Positions 1 to 4,904 of a DNA stretch of 6,401 nucleotides are shown in pieces. The position numbers were made by a program, and so were the translations under genes. The number at the start of each line of letters is the position of its first letter. Positions within the stretch are counted from its first letter, which is position 1. The notes beneath the pieces were generated by a model. The model was not told the origin of the DNA. It did no database searches and was given only the letters and a program-made list of their open reading frames with translations. Source of the DNA: an uncultured Ruminococcus sp. (lineage in GTDB: Bacteria > Bacillota > Clostridia > Oscillospirales > CAG-272); assembly GCA_902778985.1 (NCBI GenBank), contig CACYZS010000103.1:1-6401 (forward strand), in the 5' to 3' direction.

Positions 1-97
1 GTCCCTATAGACTTTTCTCTGTCGGATTCGGACACCCCCGCAAGCGGGGGCTACCACCGGCTCTCGCCCGACGGAGAGGGAAGGAGATTTCTATAGG
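1..97. repeat. Nested inverted-repeat element, possibly MITE-like
   Basis: This stretch is organised as nested inverted repeats. CCTATAGA (4-11) is mirrored by TCTATAGG (90-97). Inside that, CTCTGTCGG (17-25) is mirrored, with one G-T mismatch, by CCGACGGAG (68-76). At the centre, CCCCCGC AA GCGGGGG (35-50) forms a tight hairpin. Matching ends around a foldable interior, with no convincing coding sequence, resemble a small interspersed bacterial repeat. The left edge lies at the window boundary, so the element may extend further. No target-site duplication could be established. The symmetry is seen directly; the mobile-element reading is inference. Confidence 0.45.
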
Positions 98-230
98 ATG
101 GCGAGCGCCTTGGAGTTTCCGCCGCGGAGCGGCGAAAACTCTCAACTCTCGCCTTCCAACCAAAGTTGCCCTTTCCTTCTCGTTTGGCGAGAGTTGGAGA
201 GTAGCGCAACGCCACCGGCGTCGCGCGTCG
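98..230. repeat. Cluster of GC-rich hairpins upstream of the acetyltransferase
   Basis: Three further inverted repeats follow one another here. Positions 113-125 pair with 129-141 (13 bp, one mismatch, GGA loop). CAACTCTCGCC (143-153) pairs with GGCGAGAGTTG (186-196) around a 32-base loop, and the pairing extends outward through CTCT/AGAG with one bulged base. ACGCC (209-213) pairs with GGCGT (217-221). Open frames cross this region on both strands, but they have no ribosome binding site and no recognisable protein. I read it as non-coding repeat sequence, possibly continuous with the element at 1-97. Whether it is transcribed is unknown. Confidence 0.45.
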
Positions 231-269
231 AGTCTCGTATGCTCCACTCCATTGGTAACGTCTCGACTG

Positions 270-298
270 TTGACCAAAAGTTCATTGAATGGTATAAT
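270..298 (+). promoter_or_regulatory. Promoter for the GNAT gene
   Basis: TTGACC (270-275) and a perfect TATAAT (293-298) are separated by 17 bases, a near-consensus housekeeping-sigma promoter. Transcription would begin near 305, leaving a leader of about 23 bases before the ATG at 328. The promoter lies outside the hairpin-rich region, so the gene appears to be expressed independently of anything upstream. Confidence 0.8.
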
Positions 299-314
299 AA
301 GATTAAAGACTTAC

Positions 315-321
315 AAGGAAG
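315..321 (+). promoter_or_regulatory. Ribosome binding site of the GNAT gene
   Basis: AAGGAAG lies 6 bases before the ATG at 328. This fixes the start and argues against the longer overlapping frame that begins at 98. Confidence 0.75.
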
Positions 322-327
322 ATATAT

Positions 328-831
328 ATGGAAACACTTGAAACGAAACGGTTAATCTTGCGCGATTGGAAAGCCGAGGATCTGGACGATTTGTTTGCCG
401 TTTTATCCAATCCGAGCATTGCAATCCCCGCGGGATCTTCGCCCGTTAAAACAAGAGAAAAGTGCAAAGAGGTCCTGGATTACCTGATTGCGAAGAAAAA
501 CAACTACGCGATAGAATACAAGGCGTCGGGTTCGGTCATCGGCGGCATCGGCTTGAACGAGGACTCGAAAAAGAGCGAAGACACGCTGAATCTCGGGTTC
601 TATCTAGCGGAAGATTTCTGGGATCAAGGATTGATGACGGAGGCACTGACCGCCGTAATTGAATATGCAAAGGAGATTACGACCCGTTTGTCCGCAACGC
701 ATCATAACAATCCGAAAACGCAGCACATTCTTGAAAAATTCGGGTTCAGGCAAGTCGACGTCATTCGCAACGTCAAACGAAAAGCGGATTCCCAAGCACA
801 CGACGAACCTTATTACGTATTGGTTTTATAA
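328..831 (+). CDS. GNAT family N-acetyltransferase, RimJ/RimL-like
   Basis: A 167-residue protein of the usual size for a single-domain GNAT enzyme, which moves an acetyl group from acetyl-CoA to an amine on a protein N-terminus or small molecule in the cytosol. The N-terminus ETKRLILRDWKAEDL (residues 4-18) is the standard opening of the RimJ/RimL-type branch. The acetyl-CoA-binding segment is FWDQGLMTEAL (97-107), where relatives usually read WGxGYxTEA. It is preceded by the beta strand LNLGFYLAE and followed by the helix HHNNPKTQHILEKFGF (125-140), which matches the typical N-P-x-S-x-x-x-x-E-K-x-GF motif. The start is set by AAGGAAG and a strong promoter. The gene is monocistronic, reads toward the lipoprotein genes, and looks clearly richer in A/T than they do, hinting at separate acquisition. 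The family is clear; the substrate cannot be named from sequence. Confidence 0.88.
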   Translation: METLETKRLILRDWKAEDLDDLFAVLSNPSIAIPAGSSPVKTREKCKEVLDYLIAKKNNYAIEYKASGSVIGGIGLNEDSKKSEDTLNLGFYLAEDFWDQGLMTEALTAVIEYAKEITTRLSATHHNNPKTQHILEKFGFRQVDVIRNVKRKADSQAHDEPYYVLVL

Positions 832-837
832 ACCCTT

Positions 838-885
838 TTATTCTACGCAAATCAAATTGATATAGATATCTCGTTTGATCTCCAT
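838..885 (-). pseudogene. 5' remnant of an AAA_14/DUF4143-type ATPase gene
   Basis: On the minus strand an ATG at 885 opens a 15-codon frame, MEIKRDIYINLICVE, then TAA. M-E-I-K-R-D-I-Y-L-N is, from memory, a characteristic N-terminus of a large family of clostridial AAA_14/DUF4143 ATPases, which normally run about 400 residues and carry a Walker A motif (GxRRCGKS) some 20-30 residues later. None of that follows here. The frame leaves the family pattern after the INLI residues and stops 7 bp from the end of the convergent GNAT gene. An AGGAGG site and a well-formed promoter are retained, so this looks like the stub left by a deletion or replacement. The alternative is a chance short ORF or an intended tiny peptide. 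Homology rests on about ten residues. Confidence 0.5.
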
Positions 886-890
886 ATCGC

Positions 891-896
891 CCTCCT
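891..896 (-). promoter_or_regulatory. Ribosome binding site of the ATPase remnant
   Basis: AGGAGG on the minus strand, 5 bases before the ATG at 885. This full-consensus site supports a real former translation start here. Confidence 0.6.
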
Positions 897-935
897 GTTT
901 CCGTAAAATGTGTCTTTACACCTTTTTTCGTAATA

Positions 936-964
936 TTTATACAGGATGCTGCTGCAAAAGTCAA
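936..964 (-). promoter_or_regulatory. Promoter reading into the ATPase remnant
   Basis: On the minus strand TTGACT (964-959) and TATAAA (941-936) are 17 bases apart, followed by a leader of roughly 45 bases to the AGGAGG-ATG. A promoter, ribosome site and start codon in correct register are hard to explain without a former gene. If active, transcription would run antisense into the 3' end of the GNAT gene. Confidence 0.6.
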
Positions 965-1051
965 GTATTGATTGTGAATTCATAAAAACAATGAGCCAAC
1001 ACATTATGCCCCAAAGTGGAAGCAATCTCCCTATTCACTTCCCCCATACAT
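965..1051. other. A/T-rich spacer with no recognised feature
   Basis: Between the minus-strand promoter and the terminator hairpin I see no open frame with a ribosome site, no repeat and no second promoter. Confidence 0.6.
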
Positions 1052-1082
1052 AAAGAAAACGCCCCGGGGGGGCGTTTTCTTT
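1052..1082 (-). terminator. Terminator of paralogue 1, probably bidirectional
   Basis: AAAGAAAACGCCCC (1052-1065) pairs perfectly with GGGGCGTTTTCTTT (1069-1082) around a 3-base GGG loop. The GC core with flanking A and T runs gives a Rho-independent terminator on either strand. It lies 37 bp past the stop codon of paralogue 1. On the plus strand it could also stop transcripts from the GNAT gene, which has no closer terminator. Its core resembles the hairpin after paralogue 2. Confidence 0.85.
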
Positions 1083-1119
1083 GTGGACTATAAACTTGTA
1101 AACGTGTGCGCCTTGCACC

Positions 1120-2832
1120 TTACTCCGTGATCGGAAGGGTGTACCAGGTCCGGAGCGCCTCGTCGAGCGCCGCCTGCTTTTGCGAGAGCAGCGATTCGTA
1201 CTGCGTCGTGATGTAGGGCGCGCCGCCTTCGAATTCGTTGTCCTTGAGGAGCGAATGCCAGCGGTTGCCTCTGTTGTTCGCGCAGATCAGGTCGTCGACC
1301 GTCTTGTCGCGGTCAAAGCGGATGCCCTCGTAGATGATGTTGAGCATCCGGTCGGTGCCCTGGTTGTAGGTCGTGACCTTGTACTTCATCACGATCTGCA
1401 GGAACTGTTCGCGGATCGCGGGCGATTTCTCGGTGCAGTACTGGATGAACGCCGTCAGCGCCTTTGCCTTCGGGGGCTTGACGTGAACGTTGATCGCGCC
1501 GGCGTCGCCCTGGTTGATGATGATCGTGTTGTAGTCGTATCCCTCGGAAGAGGCGATCAGCGGGAAGGGAACGACCGAATAGAGGGATTCCATGTTCTGG
1601 AAGGCGTCGTCCTCAAGCGTACCGAGCGTGCACGCGCCCGCGAAGAGCAGTTCGTCCTGTCCGAATTTGGTGTGGTGGTACGCGGAACCGGGGGTTTCCG
1701 GGGTGTTGCCCGAGAAGGTCGCGGAGGTCGCAAGCGATCCGCTTCCTTCAAACACGGCTTTCACCTTTCCGAAGATCAGGTTGAGTCCCGCCGCTTCGGA
1801 ATCCGCGGGGAACGTGAGCCACTGCTTATTGTTATACTCGCTGCTCTCGTCCTCGATCGTACTTACCTTGGTGATCTCCAGACCGCAGGAGTAGAGGAAA
1901 CTGGCAGCGTTGACGCCGCCGAAGCGGTCGGCGATGATACCGAGTTGGTCATTGATCGAGTCGGAGCCGTCGTTGTCCTTATCCACCCAGATCGCCTCGC
2001 AGAGTTTGCCGAGGACGTCCCAGGTCCACTTTCTCGAGTCGACGAGGTCGAAGAAGCGAGCCGTGAGTTCCTCGCCCGTCCCGAGTTCATCCCCTTCTTC
2101 GAGGATCGCCGGCGCGAGTTTGACGGCGTTCTCGTTCATCAGGGTCATGTTGAAGGGCAGCAGCGACACGGCGCGGAACACGTCGAGGAAATAGTCGCTG
2201 CCGAGAATGTAGGCGCGGTCGCCGGTGAACGACAGGTTCTCCATCCACTCTTTCAGCCAGCCGTCGGTGTCGAAATCGAAGAACGAGTTCGGGATCGATT
2301 TGACGTCCTTGAACGCTCCCTGCATCAGTTCGATGTTCAGGTCGTAGAGCATATTGACGAACAGATCGGGCGCGTCCGCCGCGTTCCCTTTGACGACGAG
2401 GTCGATATGCCCCGCCTGCTTTCCGTATTCATAATCCGAAGTTTGGTAGGTGATCTTAATGCCGAGCAGATCTTCCGCCGCCTTGTTGCGTTTGTAGATC
2501 ATCTCCTGGATCCCGGGCGTCACGCCGTCCACGACCTCGTCGGGACCTTGCAGATAGATCTCGTTTTTCGACGCCTTTTCGGCGTTCTTTTTCATGCTGT
2601 ACTCGATTTTCAGTTGCCGCGAACTCTCCGTCATCATCGTGACCTTCGGCGCGAGTTTTTCCCACTTGTCTGCGGTGGTCGCGGTCGTCGCGTCCTGTGT
2701 ATCGGATGCGACGGGCTCTGTCGCCGGTTCCGTCGTATCGGTCTTTTTGCCGTTCTTGTCGCAGGACGCGAGCACGAACGCCGATAAGACGAAGCACAGG
2801 ATCAGGAGCAGGGATACGATTTGCTTTTTCAT
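1120..2832 (-). CDS. Extracellular solute-binding lipoprotein, paralogue 1
   Basis: A 570-residue secreted lipoprotein, of the size of clostridial family 1-like ABC solute-binding proteins. It should sit lipid-anchored on the outer membrane face and deliver a ligand to an ABC importer; a sugar is the usual cargo, but this is inference. The signal peptide MKKQIVSLLL... ends in lipobox LASC with Cys24, followed by a Thr/Pro/Glu-rich linker (about 25-55). Shared blocks include GPDEVVDGVTP (96-106), RNKAAEDLLG (115-124), DAPDLFVNMLYDLN (153-166), LPFNMTLMNENAVKLAP (225-241), an EF-hand-like loop DKDNDGSDSIND (284-295) and a C-terminal WYTLP. The start at 2832 has AAGGAG 7 bases upstream. An in-frame extension to 3150 is rejected because it would translate the preceding terminator and promoter. 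It is flanked by terminators on both sides and has its own promoter. Confidence 0.88.
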   Translation of the reverse strand: MKKQIVSLLLILCFVLSAFVLASCDKNGKKTDTTEPATEPVASDTQDATTATTADKWEKLAPKVTMMTESSRQLKIEYSMKKNAEKASKNEIYLQGPDEVVDGVTPGIQEMIYKRNKAAEDLLGIKITYQTSDYEYGKQAGHIDLVVKGNAADAPDLFVNMLYDLNIELMQGAFKDVKSIPNSFFDFDTDGWLKEWMENLSFTGDRAYILGSDYFLDVFRAVSLLPFNMTLMNENAVKLAPAILEEGDELGTGEELTARFFDLVDSRKWTWDVLGKLCEAIWVDKDNDGSDSINDQLGIIADRFGGVNAASFLYSCGLEITKVSTIEDESSEYNNKQWLTFPADSEAAGLNLIFGKVKAVFEGSGSLATSATFSGNTPETPGSAYHHTKFGQDELLFAGACTLGTLEDDAFQNMESLYSVVPFPLIASSEGYDYNTIIINQGDAGAINVHVKPPKAKALTAFIQYCTEKSPAIREQFLQIVMKYKVTTYNQGTDRMLNIIYEGIRFDRDKTVDDLICANNRGNRWHSLLKDNEFEGGAPYITTQYESLLSQKQAALDEALRTWYTLPITE

Positions 2833-2839
2833 CGGGTTT

Positions 2840-2845
2840 CTCCTT
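2840..2845 (-). promoter_or_regulatory. Ribosome binding site deciding the paralogue 1 start
   Basis: AAGGAG on the minus strand lies 7 bases before the ATG at 2832. The same site and spacing occur before paralogue 2. It sets the start at MKKQ rather than at the far upstream in-frame ATG at 3150. Confidence 0.85.
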
Positions 2846-2930
2846 GTTGATTTTCGGGCGACTGTTTTCGGGCGTGGCGGACTTGACTGTCGGCTCCCGC
2901 CCCCGACGAAAACACTTCCCGTTATTTTAG

Positions 2931-2959
2931 ATTGTACTCCGGTTTTATAAAAAAAGCAA
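2931..2959 (-). promoter_or_regulatory. Promoter of paralogue 1
   Basis: On the minus strand TTGCTT (2959-2954) and TACAAT (2936-2931) are separated by exactly 17 bases in an A/T-rich stretch, each box close to consensus. Transcription would start near 2924, giving a leader of about 92 bases. Together with the terminator at 3104-3125, this makes paralogue 1 its own transcription unit. Confidence 0.65.
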
Positions 2960-2974
2960 GAGAGGGCGCGGTTT

Positions 2975-3002
2975 TTGACCCAAAAAGAGCAATCTGTATA
3001 AA
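2975..3002 (+). promoter_or_regulatory. Plus-strand promoter-like sequence in the intergenic gap
   Basis: TTGACC (2975-2980), 16 bases, then TATAAA (2997-3002) read to the right, divergent from the paralogue 1 promoter. No gene with a ribosome site follows; the next signal is the bidirectional hairpin at 3104-3125. It may drive a short RNA, or be a chance match in an A/T-rich region. Confidence 0.35.
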
Positions 3003-3008
3003 AAAATT

Positions 3009-3131
3009 GCGCAAAAATTGTGTAATGATCCGTACGTCCCCGCCCCGCCGCCGACGGGTTTTCCTTTGCTCTTCGGCGCGCAGAGGACCGCAGACAAAAA
3101 GAGAACGCCCCCCGCGGGGGGCGTTTTCCTT
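3009..3131 (+). ncRNA. Candidate short RNA between promoter and terminator
   Basis: If the plus-strand promoter at 2975-3002 is active, transcription starting near 3009 would end at the hairpin at 3104-3125 and its TTTTCCTTT tail. The product would be about 120 bases, GC-rich and without a ribosome site. This is inferred only from the pairing of signals; no known RNA family is recognised, and the start is approximate. Confidence 0.22.
3096..3125 (-). terminator. Terminator of paralogue 2, probably bidirectional
   Basis: AACGCCCCCCGCGGGGGGCGTT (3104-3125) is split by its centre into two perfect 11-base arms. On the minus strand it is followed by CTCTTTTTG. On the plus strand it is followed by TTTTCCTTT, so it could work both ways. 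It begins 25 bp past the stop codon of paralogue 2 and should separate the paralogue 2 transcript from paralogue 1. Its AACGCCCC/GGGGCGTT core matches the terminator after paralogue 1. Confidence 0.85.
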
Positions 3132-3150
3132 TCGGTTCTCCGGGTTTCAC

Positions 3151-4854
3151 TCAGTTGGACGTCGGGAGCGTGTACCAGGTCTTCAGATACTCGTCGAGCG
3201 CCTTCTGCTTCTGCGAAACCACCGCCGCGTACTTCGTCGTGATGTAAGAGGCGCCGCCTTCGTGATGCTCGTGCTTCATCAGGTCGTGCCAGCGGTTGTT
3301 ACGGTCTCTGACGCCGAACAGATCGTCGACCGCCTTGTCGCGTCCGTAGAGGATGCCGTTGTAGATGATGTCGAGCATCCGGTCGGTACCCTGGTCGTAG
3401 GTCGCGATCTTGTATTTCATCACGATCTCGAGGAACTGACTGCGGATGTGTTTCGAGTGTTCGGTGCAGTACTGGATGTACGCCGAGAGCGCCCTTACCT
3501 TCCGGGGATTGGATTTGACGTTGACGGCGCCCGCGTCGCCGGTGTTATCGATGATCGAGTTGTACTCCTGGTAGGCGCTGACCATCGGGCAGGGGACCAC
3601 CGAATACACGTCGTCCATTCCCTGAATGGTGTCGTCCTCCAGGTCGCCGAGCAGACCGACGCCGAGGAAGAGCACTTCGTGCTGGGCAAATTTCGTAAGG
3701 TGATACGCTTTGCCCGGCGCCTCGGGCGTGTTGCTGGAGTGGGTGGCGCTGGTCGAGAGAGACCCCTTGCCGGTGAACACTTTCGACACCGCGTCGAAGA
3801 TCTCGTTCAGCCCCGCCGTCTCGGAATCGCTGGCGAACTTGATCCATTTTTTGTTGTTGTATTCGCTGTTCTCGTCCTCGATGACGTATTCCTCGGTCAG
3901 CGGAGTGCCGCCGGAATAGATGAAGCCGACCGCGCTCTTCCCGCCGTATTCGTCGGCGAGAATGCCGAGTTGGTCGCGGATCGAGTCGGCATCGTCGCCG
4001 TCCTTGTCCACCCAGATCGCCTCGCAGAGTTTGCCGAGCACGTCGTAGGTCCATTCTCCCCGATCGACCAGGTCGAAGAAGCGGGGCGCGAGCGCCTCGC
4101 CCGTCCCGAGTTCATCCCCTTCTTCGAGGATCGCAGGCGCGAGTTTGACGGCGTTCTCGTTCATCATGGTCATATTGAAGGGCAGGAGCGTGACCGAGCG
4201 AAGGAGTTCGAGGAAGTAGTCGCCGCCGAGGATATAGGCGCGGTCGCCGGTGAGCGACATATTCTCCATCCACGTAGTCAGCCAGCCTTCTGCCGAAAAA
4301 TCAAAGAACCCGTTCGGGATCGACCTGACGTCCTTGAACGATCCGTTCAGCAGTTCCAGGTTCAAATCGTAGAGCAAACAGACGAACAGATCGGGGGCGT
4401 CCGACGCGTTGCCTTTGACGATGAGGTCGATCTTGTCCACCTGCTGTCCGTAGTATTCGCTCCAGTAAACGTGCTCGATTTTCAGACCGAGCAGATCGCG
4501 CGCCGCCTTGTTGCGGTCGTAGACCATCGTTTCGATCTCGGGCGTCACGCCGTCCACGACCTCGTCGGGACCTGCCACGTAGATGTCGTTTTTCGACTTC
4601 TTCACGCCGTTCCGGCTCACGTCGCACGCGATCTTGAGCGACCGGTCTTTTTCGGTGATCATCGTGACCTTCGGCGCGATCTTCTCCCACTTGGTGTCGA
4701 CGGTTTGCGTCGTCGCTTCCGCGGGCTCGGACGCGGCGGGCTCGGTCGTCGGTTCGGTCGTATCGGTCTCGCCGCCCTTATTGCAGGACGCAAGCGCAAA
4801 GACCGAAACGATCATGCACAGAAGCAGAAGCAGGGATACCAGACATTTTTTCAT
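3151..4854 (-). CDS. Extracellular solute-binding lipoprotein, paralogue 2
   Basis: A 567-residue paralogue of the neighbouring lipoproteins, alignable from end to end. The signal peptide MKKCLVSLLLLLCMIVSVF is followed by lipobox LASC with Cys24 and a Thr/Pro/Glu linker to about residue 53. Then come KWEKIAPKVT (55-64), GPDEVVDGVTP (95-105), RNKAARDLLGLKI, LPFNMTMMNENAVKLAP (224-240), the acidic loop DKDGDDADSIRD (283-294) and the C-terminal WYTLP. The acidic loop has Asp where paralogues 1 and 3 have the EF-hand glycine, and YSGG replaces their YSCG, so ligand or metal binding may differ. The start at 4854 is chosen for AAGGAG 7 bases upstream; the in-frame ATG at 4884 has no ribosome site. 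It follows paralogue 3 by 50 bp with no terminator, so the two are probably cotranscribed. Specificity is not predictable. Confidence 0.88.
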   Translation of the reverse strand: MKKCLVSLLLLLCMIVSVFALASCNKGGETDTTEPTTEPAASEPAEATTQTVDTKWEKIAPKVTMITEKDRSLKIACDVSRNGVKKSKNDIYVAGPDEVVDGVTPEIETMVYDRNKAARDLLGLKIEHVYWSEYYGQQVDKIDLIVKGNASDAPDLFVCLLYDLNLELLNGSFKDVRSIPNGFFDFSAEGWLTTWMENMSLTGDRAYILGGDYFLELLRSVTLLPFNMTMMNENAVKLAPAILEEGDELGTGEALAPRFFDLVDRGEWTYDVLGKLCEAIWVDKDGDDADSIRDQLGILADEYGGKSAVGFIYSGGTPLTEEYVIEDENSEYNNKKWIKFASDSETAGLNEIFDAVSKVFTGKGSLSTSATHSSNTPEAPGKAYHLTKFAQHEVLFLGVGLLGDLEDDTIQGMDDVYSVVPCPMVSAYQEYNSIIDNTGDAGAVNVKSNPRKVRALSAYIQYCTEHSKHIRSQFLEIVMKYKIATYDQGTDRMLDIIYNGILYGRDKAVDDLFGVRDRNNRWHDLMKHEHHEGGASYITTKYAAVVSQKQKALDEYLKTWYTLPTSN

Positions 4855-4861
4855 AACGTGT

Positions 4862-4867
4862 CTCCTT
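4862..4867 (-). promoter_or_regulatory. Ribosome binding site deciding the paralogue 2 start
   Basis: AAGGAG on the minus strand, 7 bases before the ATG at 4854. It excludes the in-frame ATGs at 4884 and 4875, which lack such a site. Confidence 0.85.
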
Positions 4868-4904
4868 ATTGTCATACGCCGCACGGGGCGTCGGTTTCCG
4901 TCGG

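Larger units (their letters stand above)
2833..3103. other. Intergenic regulatory region between paralogues 2 and 1
   Basis: The 318-bp gap between the two genes (2833-3150) holds no credible gene. It contains the paralogue 2 terminator, the paralogue 1 promoter and a leader of about 90 bases. That leader has two copies of TTTTCGGGCG (2851-2860 and 2865-2874, plus-strand reading). The second copy with its preceding G (2864-2874) is also complementary, with a small bulge, to 2898-2913, so the leader RNA could fold just upstream of the ribosome site. A plus-strand promoter-like sequence also lies here (2975-3002). Confidence 0.6.

Noticed and set aside
5..355. Open frames on both strands across the hairpin region (5-277 minus, 98-355 plus)
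   Set aside because: They run through inverted repeats and the promoter at 270-298, have no ribosome site or family resemblance, and the plus-strand one overlaps the acetyltransferase start.
773..964. A 63-codon minus-strand frame over the ATPase remnant
   Set aside because: It begins inside the promoter region and has no ribosome site; the AGGAGG-supported frame at 838-885 is the better reading.
1180..2787. A 535-codon open frame on the plus strand opposite paralogue 1
   Set aside because: It mirrors the lipoprotein gene. It is rich in Val, Asp and Arg, has no ribosome site, and a similar frame lies opposite paralogue 2 simply because the genes are paralogous and GC-rich at third positions.
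2833..3150. In-frame N-terminal extension of paralogue 1 (106 residues)
   Set aside because: It would translate the paralogue 2 terminator and the paralogue 1 promoter, bury the signal peptide inside the protein, and lacks a ribosome site. AAGGAG sits at the MKKQ start.
4855..4904. A small hairpin (ACGCC/GGCGT) between paralogues 3 and 2 as a terminator
   Set aside because: The stem is only about five base pairs and no T-tract follows, so readthrough into paralogue 2 is more likely.
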